Both the position numbers and the translations under genes were made by a program. Below are positions 1 through 4,236 of a stretch of DNA of 6,082 bases, piece by piece. The notes under the pieces are model-generated. The model was not told the DNA's origin, made no database searches, and worked only from the letters and a program-made list of their open reading frames with translations. The first letter of the stretch is position 1. Every line of letters starts with the position of its first letter. The stretch is taken from the NCBI GenBank assembly GCA_024762485.1, contig JANTHH010000166.1, positions 1 through 6,082 of the forward strand, written 5' to 3'. Source of the DNA: Chromatiales bacterium. Lineage in GTDB: Bacteria > Pseudomonadota > Gammaproteobacteria > Chromatiales > Chromatiaceae.

Positions 1-128
1 TCGGCGGAACGGGGGATGATGGCCGCCTTGCCGCCGGCTTCGGGGGTGGCGGTGAGCGTGTTGGTCTTGACGTAAGACACGCCCTTGTAGAGGAAACGGG
101 TGCCGGGTGGCAGCTGATGAAAACGCAT
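1..128 (-). CDS. Conserved hypothetical small protein, N-terminal part only
   Basis: An open frame on the minus strand starts at the ATG at 128-126 and runs off the left edge, giving 42 codons. The protein begins MRFHQ and continues LPPGTRFLYKGVSYVK, a compact pattern (short amphipathic start, G-x-x-F-x-Y-x-G-x-x-Y-x-K) that I recall from small bacterial proteins of unknown function, probably a small beta fold. No signal peptide, transmembrane segment or catalytic motif is visible in the part present. The ribosome-binding site is weak (an AGG about 9 bases upstream of the ATG). The gene diverges from rsuA, so the 68 bases between them must serve both. The C-terminus is not seen, so length and family cannot be settled and no function is assigned. 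Confidence 0.55.
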   Translation of the reverse strand, partial: MRFHQLPPGTRFLYKGVSYVKTNTLTATPEAGGKAAIIPRSA

Positions 129-158
129 GATGAACCTGATTCGATGACCACGGTGTGG

Positions 159-187
159 AGTGTAACCGATGTCCCCCTGCCTGCTTA
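159..187 (-). promoter_or_regulatory. Candidate promoter for the leftward hypothetical gene
   Basis: Read on the minus strand, the gap upstream of the small hypothetical gene contains TACACT (164-159), four of six matches to a sigma-70 -10 box. TAAGCA (187-182), a poor -35, lies 17 bases further upstream. A start near base 152 would give a leader of about 24 bases before the ATG at 128. The -10 match is fair and the -35 is weak. It would overlap the leader of rsuA on the opposite strand. Confidence 0.25.
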
Positions 188-207
188 GACCGCGATATGC
201 GGCTTGA
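169..207 (+). CDS. Possible 12-codon upstream ORF overlapping the rsuA start
   Basis: An ATG at 169 is preceded by GGAG (157-160) with an 8-base spacer, a better ribosome-binding site than either rsuA start candidate has. The frame reads MSPCLLRPRYAA and stops with TGA at 205-207, eleven bases into rsuA when rsuA starts at 197. Such an arrangement could deliver ribosomes to the rsuA start by termination and reinitiation. Nothing shows that the peptide itself does anything. It may equally be a chance ORF, and I know of no equivalent described for rsuA. Confidence 0.25.
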   Translation: MSPCLLRPRYAA

Positions 208-889
208 CCGGTATGTCAGCCAGGCCAGCGGTCTGAGTCGTTCCGGGGCGCAGCGGGCGATCCGGGGTGGCGAGGTCGCGGTCAACGGGGTCGTGCAGCG
301 GCGTGCGGCCCTCTCCCTGGCCGCCACGGATCTGGTCTCGCTCGGTGGCTGTCCGCTGCAACTCGACGGGCCGCGCTACTTCATGCTGAACAAGCCGGCG
401 GGGGTGGTCAGCGCACGCGAAGACAGCCTGCATCCCTGCGCGCTGGATCTGCTGGATGAACCGCGCAGGGCGTCGCTGCACCTGGTCGGACGGCTCGATA
501 TCGACACCACCGGGCTGCTGCTGGTGAGCGACGATGGGGCCTGGTCGCACCGGGTGACCTCGCCGCGCCGTCGATGCCCCAAAACCTACAGGGTCGAGCT
601 GGCGATGCCGCTGGATGAGGAGGCCGCCGTAAGACTCCGGTCAGGCGTGAGCCTGCGCCGCGAATCCCGGCCATGCCAGCCGGCTGGCCTCGAGATGATT
701 TCTCCCACCTGCTGCCGCCTGACGCTCACCGAGGGACGTTACCACCAGGTCAAGCGCATGATGGCGGCGGTGGGCAACCGGGTGCTGGCACTGCACCGCG
801 AACAGGTGGGGTCGATCGTGCTGGATCCGGACCTCGCCCCGGGGGCGTACCGTCCGCTGACCCCTGCAGAGATCACCTCCATGAGCTAA
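197..889 (+). CDS. rsuA: 16S rRNA pseudouridine(516) synthase RsuA
   Basis: RsuA converts U516 of 16S rRNA (E. coli numbering) to pseudouridine during assembly of the small ribosomal subunit in the cytoplasm. From the ATG at 197 the protein is 230 residues, close to the 231 of E. coli RsuA, and it lines up from the opening MRLD. Residues 1 to about 45 form the S4-type RNA-binding domain. The synthase domain follows with PRYFMLNKP (59-67), the catalytic motif GRLDIDTTGL (98-107, catalytic Asp101) and EGRYHQVKRM near the end. The frame also opens at a GTG at 155, but those 14 extra residues are absent from RsuA proteins I know and that GTG has no Shine-Dalgarno. The ATG at 197 also lacks a good one, so coupling to the short ORF at 169-207 is possible. 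The pilZ gene follows 58 bases downstream on the same strand, with no terminator between. Confidence 0.93.
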   Translation: MRLDRYVSQASGLSRSGAQRAIRGGEVAVNGVVQRRAALSLAATDLVSLGGCPLQLDGPRYFMLNKPAGVVSAREDSLHPCALDLLDEPRRASLHLVGRLDIDTTGLLLVSDDGAWSHRVTSPRRRCPKTYRVELAMPLDEEAAVRLRSGVSLRRESRPCQPAGLEMISPTCCRLTLTEGRYHQVKRMMAAVGNRVLALHREQVGSIVLDPDLAPGAYRPLTPAEITSMS

Positions 890-913
890 ACCTATCCCTG
901 AAGGGTCGAGTCC

Positions 914-934
914 GGCATCGCCCACTGCGATGTC
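914..934 (+). repeat. Short hairpin just upstream of the pilZ ribosome-binding site
   Basis: CATCGC (916-921) and GCGATG (927-932) are perfect inverted repeats around a 5-base loop. A wobble pair (915/933) and a G-C pair (914/934) extend the stem to eight pairs. The hairpin ends directly against the pilZ Shine-Dalgarno (935-940) and has no U-run, so it is not an intrinsic terminator. It could protect mRNA or influence translation of pilZ, or it could be incidental. Confidence 0.35.
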
Positions 935-940
935 AGGGAG
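935..940 (+). promoter_or_regulatory. Ribosome-binding site that sets the pilZ start
   Basis: AGGGAG sits seven bases before the ATG at 948, an ideal spacing. It selects that start over the in-frame ATG at 930, which lies upstream of this site and would place the Shine-Dalgarno inside the coding region. Confidence 0.75.
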
Positions 941-947
941 AGGGTCG

Positions 948-1355
948 ATGAGAAGATTTATCCGTCATCCAACCAGTATGCCCATCACTTGCGCGGTCCA
1001 GGGTGATGAGGCCGAACATCCCCAGCAGCTCGAGAACATCTCGGAGGGTGGGGTGTGTTTCCATGCCGGGCAGCCCATGGACTGTGGTTTACGTGTGCGG
1101 CTGACCATCCCCGTACAGGGCCGCGATTTCCATGCCGAAGGGGTCGTCACCTGGTGTCACAGCGAAGCGGGCGGCTATCAGGTCGGGGTGCGATTCGAGG
1201 ATGCGGCAACGGCCTACACCATGCGCATGGTGGAGCAGGTATGCCACATCGAGGATTACCGGCAGCGGACGGCACAACGCGAGGGGCGCAATCTGACGGC
1301 AGCTGAGGCGGCCTCCGAGTGGGTGGCCCGCTACGCAGAAAAATTTCCCCACTGA
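948..1355 (+). CDS. Single-domain PilZ protein, probable c-di-GMP receptor
   Basis: The 135-residue protein carries both c-di-GMP contact motifs of PilZ domains: RxxxR at the extreme N-terminus (R2 to R6 in MRRFIRHP) and N-x-S-x-x-G at 30-35 (NISEGG). Beta-rich sequence typical of the fold follows (about 47-85, including VGVRFED). A helical C-terminal extension (about 88-133, with MVEQVCHIEDY and AASEWVARYA) resembles that of other gammaproteobacterial one-domain PilZ proteins. There is no signal peptide or membrane segment, so it is a cytoplasmic effector expected to change partner binding when it binds c-di-GMP. Its target is not indicated. The start at 948 is chosen because of the Shine-Dalgarno at 935-940. 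It follows rsuA by 58 bases and may be cotranscribed with it. A diguanylate cyclase gene lies about 2.9 kb downstream. Confidence 0.88.
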   Translation: MRRFIRHPTSMPITCAVQGDEAEHPQQLENISEGGVCFHAGQPMDCGLRVRLTIPVQGRDFHAEGVVTWCHSEAGGYQVGVRFEDAATAYTMRMVEQVCHIEDYRQRTAQREGRNLTAAEAASEWVARYAEKFPH

Positions 1356-1368
1356 CCTGCTTCCAGGT
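1355..1368 (+). other. Weak hairpin at the pilZ stop codon
   Basis: ACCTG (1355-1359) and CAGGT (1364-1368) form a perfect five-pair stem with a four-base loop, starting at the last base of the pilZ stop codon. The following AATTGTAAT is A/T-rich but not a U-run, so this is at most a poor terminator. No better terminator is visible between pilZ and the cytochrome promoter. Confidence 0.25.
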
Positions 1369-1438
1369 AATTGTAATCAAAGGAAAATATCGCCCTGTCC
1401 CCGAGCCGCGAGGATCCGGGGGGGAACTCGTCCGTGTC

Positions 1439-1457
1439 GTGCATGGTCTCCATGTGC
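1439..1457 (+). repeat. Inverted repeat in the gap upstream of the cytochrome promoter
   Basis: GTGCATGG (1439-1446) and CCATGTGC (1450-1457) surround a 3-base loop. The inner five pairs (CATGG/CCATG) plus the outermost are Watson-Crick; two are G-T wobbles. It lies about 47 bases upstream of the -35 box. It may be an operator-like palindrome or a weak RNA hairpin. A second small inverted repeat, GCGGC/GCCGC (1482-1486 and 1493-1497), lies closer to the promoter. The rest of the 257-base gap (1356-1612) shows no convincing gene. Confidence 0.25.
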
Positions 1458-1503
1458 AGGCGTCGAGACGAATGTCGCCCGGCGGCCATTGAGCCGCGGT
1501 AAA

Positions 1504-1532
1504 TTGCCCGTAACCCCTGTTTCTGCTAGGAT
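1504..1532 (+). promoter_or_regulatory. Extended -10 sigma-70 promoter for the cytochrome c genes
   Basis: TTGCCC (1504-1509, four of six to the -35 consensus) and TAGGAT (1527-1532, four of six to the -10 consensus) are separated by 17 bases. TG at 1524-1525 with one base before the -10 box makes an extended -10. Initiation near 1539 would give a leader of about 74 bases before the ATG at 1613. This is the best promoter-like match I found in the window. I found no convincing FNR/ANR-type palindrome around it. Confidence 0.6.
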
Positions 1533-1578
1533 TCGCGGCGTTATTAGGGCAGCCGGGCCACAAATATCGTCCCGACTC

Positions 1579-1611
1579 GTTGAAAACTGGCTGAAAAGCA
1601 GGAGTTTTAAC
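1579..1611 (+). promoter_or_regulatory. Leader hairpin that may cover the cytochrome ribosome-binding site
   Basis: GTT (1579-1581) can pair with AAC (1609-1611), and AAAACT (1583-1588) with AGTTTT (1603-1608), leaving G1582 bulged: nine pairs with a 14-base loop. The right arm includes the last two bases of the Shine-Dalgarno AGGAG (1600-1604) and all but one base of the spacer before the ATG at 1613. The stem is mostly A-U, so it would be marginally stable, which is what a translation switch or thermosensor would need. It could also be coincidence in an A/T-rich leader. Confidence 0.3.
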
Positions 1612-1612
1612 A

Positions 1613-1921
1613 ATGAAAAAACTAGCGATTGGCGTAGTTGGTTTGATGATGGCGGGCGGCTTCACCGCTGCACAGGCTGCAGGTGATGCGGCTGCAGGCA
1701 AGGCGAAATCGGCCATGTGTGCCGGTTGTCACGGTGCTGCAGGTGTCAGCGCCGTGCCCACCTACCCGAACCTGGCGGGCCAGAAGGAGGCCTACCTGGC
1801 AAAGCAGATGAAGGCATTCCGTGACAAGAGCCGTACCGACCCCACCATGAATGCCATGTCTGCCGGTCTGACCGACGCGGATATTGCCAATCTGGCGGCA
1901 TATTACGCCGGGCTGAAATAA
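1613..1921 (+). CDS. Periplasmic monoheme c-type cytochrome (class I, c4-domain-like)
   Basis: The 102-residue precursor has a Sec signal peptide (MKK, hydrophobic stretch to about 18, AQA cleavage site after residue 22), leaving about 80 residues. The heme c attachment motif CAGCH is at 36-40, with His40 as proximal ligand. By alignment with recalled Pseudomonas stutzeri cytochrome c4, Met79 in DPTMNAM is the likely distal ligand. The protein matches one domain of cytochrome c4 (Y-P-N-LAGQ and the closing DADIANLAAYY). It is expected to be a small soluble electron shuttle in the periplasm, perhaps between a bc1-type complex and a terminal oxidase, though no partner is encoded here. A good Shine-Dalgarno (AGGAG, 1600-1604) lies 8 bases before the ATG. 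Cytochrome c4 follows after a terminator. Confidence 0.9.
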   Translation: MKKLAIGVVGLMMAGGFTAAQAAGDAAAGKAKSAMCAGCHGAAGVSAVPTYPNLAGQKEAYLAKQMKAFRDKSRTDPTMNAMSAGLTDADIANLAAYYAGLK

Positions 1922-1943
1922 TTATCGGTGAAATTCCTGTACC

Positions 1944-1977
1944 AGAAGGGTGCCCCTGTGGGCGCCCTTCTTTTGTC
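1944..1977 (+). terminator. Intrinsic terminator after the monoheme cytochrome gene
   Basis: GAAGGGTGCCC (1945-1955) pairs with GGGCGCCCTTC (1960-1970) across a four-base CTGT loop, with one G-T wobble; A1944 can add a twelfth pair with T1971. TTTT (1971-1974) follows. It sits 23 bases past the stop codon. Because the c4 gene begins only 35 bases further on and lacks a clear promoter, this element may set the ratio of the two cytochromes by partial read-through, or stabilise the 3' end of the first message. Confidence 0.85.
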
Positions 1978-2008
1978 TATCAACCTCAGTCTGTAGTTGG
2001 GTATCAGT

Positions 2009-2614
2009 ATGAAGAAGCTGCTTCTGATCGTCTCTCTCGGCGCCCTCGCGGTTGCCGGTAATGCCAGCGCCGCCGGTGATGCCACCGCTGGCCAAACCAA
2101 GTCTGCCACCTGTGCCGGTTGTCACGGTGCCGACGGCAACAGCATGAACCCGGCTTGGCCGAAACTGGCTGGTCAGCATGCCAACTATATCGCCAAGCAG
2201 CTGCATGACTTCAAGGGCGGCGCCCGTAAGGATGCCACCATGAGCGCCATGGCAGCCCCGCTCAGCGAGCAGGACGTGGATGACCTCGCGGCGTTTTTCT
2301 CCACCAAGAAGACCCAGCTGGGGACCACGGCCAAAGACATGCTCGAAGCTGGGCAGGCCCTCTACCGCGCCGGCAATGCGGCCAGCGGTGTGCCGGCCTG
2401 TGCGGGCTGTCATGGTCCGACCGGAATGGGTAATGCCCAGGCCAAGTTCCCCCGGCTGAGCGGCCAGCATGCCGACTACGTCGCCAAGGCATTGAAGGAC
2501 TTCCGCTCCGGTGCCCGCGCCAACGATGCCGGCAAGATGATGCGCAGCATCGCCGGCAAGATGACCGATGCCGAGATCGCGGCCGTTGCACAGTATGTGC
2601 AGGGCCTGCACTGA
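2009..2614 (+). CDS. cc4: Diheme cytochrome c4, periplasmic
   Basis: The 201-residue precursor has a Sec signal peptide with an ASA cleavage site after residue 21, leaving 180 residues, as usual for cytochrome c4. Two class I cytochrome domains follow, each with CAGCH: residues 35-39 and 131-135. Likely distal ligands are Met78 (in DATMSAM) and Met178 (second Met of KMMRS), placed by alignment with recalled P. stutzeri c4. The domain ends match the family (QYVQGLH at the C-terminus). Cytochrome c4 is a periplasmic diheme protein, reported in several proteobacteria as an electron donor to cbb3-type oxidases. The frame can be extended to a TTG at 1997, but the ATG at 2009 starts the normal MKKLLL signal peptide. 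Its Shine-Dalgarno is weak (GGG at 1999-2001). No clear promoter lies between the preceding terminator and this gene. Confidence 0.94.
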   Translation: MKKLLLIVSLGALAVAGNASAAGDATAGQTKSATCAGCHGADGNSMNPAWPKLAGQHANYIAKQLHDFKGGARKDATMSAMAAPLSEQDVDDLAAFFSTKKTQLGTTAKDMLEAGQALYRAGNAASGVPACAGCHGPTGMGNAQAKFPRLSGQHADYVAKALKDFRSGARANDAGKMMRSIAGKMTDAEIAAVAQYVQGLH

Positions 2615-2645
2615 TCCCGATCGTGGCAAGTCATCGGTACTGAAT

Positions 2646-2671
2646 AAAGGCGGCCTCGGCCGCCTTTTTTT
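2646..2671 (+). terminator. Intrinsic terminator after cytochrome c4
   Basis: AAAGGCGGC (2646-2654) pairs perfectly with GCCGCCTTT (2659-2667) around a CTCG loop, and the T-run spans 2665-2671. It lies about 30 bases past the c4 stop and separates the cytochrome unit from dsbA. Confidence 0.92.
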
Positions 2672-2689
2672 GTACTTGTTGCCACATCC

Positions 2690-2715
2690 TTGTTGTGGAA
2701 CTCTGTGACTATCAT
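2690..2715 (+). promoter_or_regulatory. Weak candidate promoter for dsbA
   Basis: TATCAT (2710-2715) matches five of six -10 positions. The nearest TTG-containing -35 candidate is TTGTTG (2690-2695), only 14 bases away, which is shorter than normal. TTGCCA (2679-2684) is a better -35 match but is 25 bases away. A promoter is expected here because the c4 terminator lies just upstream, but these boxes do not identify it firmly. Confidence 0.3.
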
Positions 2716-2759
2716 CGAGTCGGACAGAACACATTTTTGATTCAGCCAGGATAAGTGCC

Positions 2760-3404
2760 ATGAAAAAAATCGCCAGCCTGTTCATCCTGTTCCTCGCCTT
2801 CGGTGTCTCGGCACTACCGGCTGCCGAATTCAAGGAAGGGGTCGGCTATCTCGCCATCGAGCCCGCCCCGCCAGTCGGCAGCGGCGACGAAGTCGAGGTG
2901 GTGGAGTTCTTCTGGTACGGCTGCCCCCATTGCTATCGACTGGAACCGCACATGGTGGCCTGGCTCAAGCACAAGCCGGACAACGTCAAGTTCGTCCGTG
3001 TGCCGATACTCTTTCGGGGCGCAGCCCAGCTGCATGCCCGCGCCTACTATGCGTTGCAGCTGATGGGTGAGCTGGAGCGGGTTCACGAAGACATCTTCAA
3101 GGCAATGCACGTGGACAAGAAGCGGCTGAGCTCACAAAAGGAGCTCGAGGACTTCCTCGCGGGCAAGGGGGTGGACCGCGAGACCTTCCGCTCGGCCATG
3201 CGGGCGCCCCAGGTGCAGGCCGGCCTCAACCAGGCCCATGAGCTGATGACCCGGTACGACGTGCGCGGCGTGCCGGTACTGTTCGTGGATGGGCGCTACC
3301 GCAGCGGACCGGGCCTCAAGAGCTATGCACAGTTTCCTGAAGTTGTGGACTACCTGGTCGATAAGGTGCTGAAGGAGCGGCAGGCCGCCGCCGGCAGCAA
3401 ATAG
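2760..3404 (+). CDS. dsbA: Thiol:disulfide interchange protein DsbA
   Basis: DsbA is the periplasmic oxidant that forms disulfide bonds in newly exported proteins and is itself reoxidised by DsbB. The 214-residue precursor has a Sec signal peptide (MKK, hydrophobic to about residue 18, cleavage around 22). The active site is CPHC (Cys55 to Cys58) in the context FFWYGCPHCY, the same dipeptide as in E. coli DsbA. The thioredoxin fold is interrupted by a helical insertion (about 88-160) and resumes with the cis-proline loop RGVPVLFVDG (Pro172). The start has a good Shine-Dalgarno (AGGA, 2748-2751, 8-base spacer). Lying next to two c-type cytochromes, it could supply disulfides at CXXCH sites before they are reduced for heme ligation; this is inference from family knowledge and position. 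The stop codon overlaps the next gene's ribosome-binding site, so it likely heads an operon. Confidence 0.94.
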   Translation: MKKIASLFILFLAFGVSALPAAEFKEGVGYLAIEPAPPVGSGDEVEVVEFFWYGCPHCYRLEPHMVAWLKHKPDNVKFVRVPILFRGAAQLHARAYYALQLMGELERVHEDIFKAMHVDKKRLSSQKELEDFLAGKGVDRETFRSAMRAPQVQAGLNQAHELMTRYDVRGVPVLFVDGRYRSGPGLKSYAQFPEVVDYLVDKVLKERQAAAGSK

Positions 3405-3409
3405 GAGAG
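3403..3409 (+). promoter_or_regulatory. Ribosome-binding site overlapping the dsbA stop codon
   Basis: AGGAGAG (3403-3409) begins inside the dsbA TAG stop (3402-3404). It supports the TTG start at 3418, which is otherwise an uncommon start codon: from GGAG to TTG is 10 bases. The next in-frame candidate, GTG at 3430, would be too distant. Confidence 0.6.
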
Positions 3410-3417
3410 ACGGGCCT

Positions 3418-4227
3418 TTGCAGACCCTGGTGCACAATCATGCGGGTAATGGCGTGGGGCCGGAGAGTCTGCCCCGCACCCTGCGTGTTCTCAGCTACAA
3501 CGTCCAGGTCGGTGTCGATACCCGGCAGTACCGTGACTACCTCACCAAGAGCTGGAAACACGTGCTGCCGCATCGCACGCGCCTGCACAACCTCAACATG
3601 ATCGCCGAGATGCTGCGCCAGTACGACATGGTGGCCCTGCAGGAGGTGGATGCGGGCAGCCTGCGCAGCGGCTTCGTCGATATCACCGAGTACCTGGCCA
3701 ACCGTGCCGGCTTTCCCCATTGGTATCACCAGGTCAATCGCAACATCGGCATGCTGGCGCGTCACAGCAATGGTTTCCTCACCCGCATCCGCCCGGTCAG
3801 GGTCACCACCCACCGCCTGCCGGCCGCGCCCGGTCGCGGGGCCATGCTACTGGAGTTCGGCGGGAACGAGCAGAGGCTGGCGGTGTGTACCCTGCACTTG
3901 GCGTTGAGCCGCCGGGCGCGCAGCCGCCAGCTCGACTTCGTGCGCGACCTGCTCAGCGGCTATCCCAATCTGGTGGTCATGGGCGACCTGAACACCGGCT
4001 GTGATTCAGAGGAGTTGCGCCGCTTTATCGAAACCATGGGCCTGAATCAGTCGGCCCACGGTCAGGCGACCTTCCCCAGTTGGCGCCCGAACCGCAAGAT
4101 CGACCATATCCTGGTCTCGCCAAGTCTGGAAATCACCAAGGCGCAGGTGCTCGACTATCCCCTCTCGGACCACCTGCCAGTGGGCATCGAGATCACCCTC
4201 CCCGACAACATGGTCAAGGCGGCCTGA
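3418..4227 (+). CDS. Endonuclease/exonuclease/phosphatase (EEP) family hydrolase
   Basis: The 269-residue protein has the metal-dependent EEP active site in order: Asn28 (SYNVQ), Glu76 (LQEVD), His160 (TLHLAL), Asp190 and Asn192 (GDLNTG), Asp229 with His230 (KIDHIL), and Asp251 with His252 (SDHLPV). This is the same catalytic set as in APE1-like nucleases and related phosphodiesterases, so hydrolysis of a phosphate ester is very likely. The substrate (DNA, RNA, nucleotide, phospholipid or other) cannot be told. No signal peptide or membrane segment is visible, so it should be cytoplasmic, unlike its neighbour DsbA. I recall an uncharacterised homologue in Pseudomonas (near PA5488) in the same position between dsbA and a GGDEF gene. 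Translation starts at TTG (3418), and the TGA stop lies within the Shine-Dalgarno of the GGDEF gene. Confidence 0.85.
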   Translation: MQTLVHNHAGNGVGPESLPRTLRVLSYNVQVGVDTRQYRDYLTKSWKHVLPHRTRLHNLNMIAEMLRQYDMVALQEVDAGSLRSGFVDITEYLANRAGFPHWYHQVNRNIGMLARHSNGFLTRIRPVRVTTHRLPAAPGRGAMLLEFGGNEQRLAVCTLHLALSRRARSRQLDFVRDLLSGYPNLVVMGDLNTGCDSEELRRFIETMGLNQSAHGQATFPSWRPNRKIDHILVSPSLEITKAQVLDYPLSDHLPVGIEITLPDNMVKAA

Positions 4228-4236
4228 GGGGAGCTG

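Noticed and set aside
155..196. GTG-initiated extension of RsuA by 14 residues
   Set aside because: The added residues (with several cysteines) are not found in RsuA proteins I know, and there is no ribosome-binding site before the GTG. The conserved MRLD start at 197 is preferred.
1371..1380. FNR/ANR-like palindrome TTGTAATCAA upstream of the cytochrome genes
   Set aside because: The half-sites are adjacent, whereas the FNR consensus has a 4-base spacer, and it lies more than 120 bases upstream of the predicted promoter.
1147..1716. 189-codon minus-strand ORF across pilZ end, the promoter gap and the cytochrome start
   Set aside because: It runs antisense to two well-supported genes and a promoter, and its protein is low-complexity (Pro, Ala, Arg rich) with no recognisable motif.
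1973..1983. FNR-like TTG...ATCAA just before cytochrome c4
   Set aside because: The total length is 11 bases rather than 14 and the first half-site is imperfect. It also overlaps the terminator tail.
2737..2750. TTGAT half-site upstream of dsbA as an anaerobic regulator site
   Set aside because: The second half-site is CCAGG, with no resemblance to ATCAA.
1922..2833. 303-codon minus-strand ORF opposite cytochrome c4
   Set aside because: It is antisense to c4, crosses both the c4 terminator and the dsbA start, and is an artefact of high-GC codon usage.
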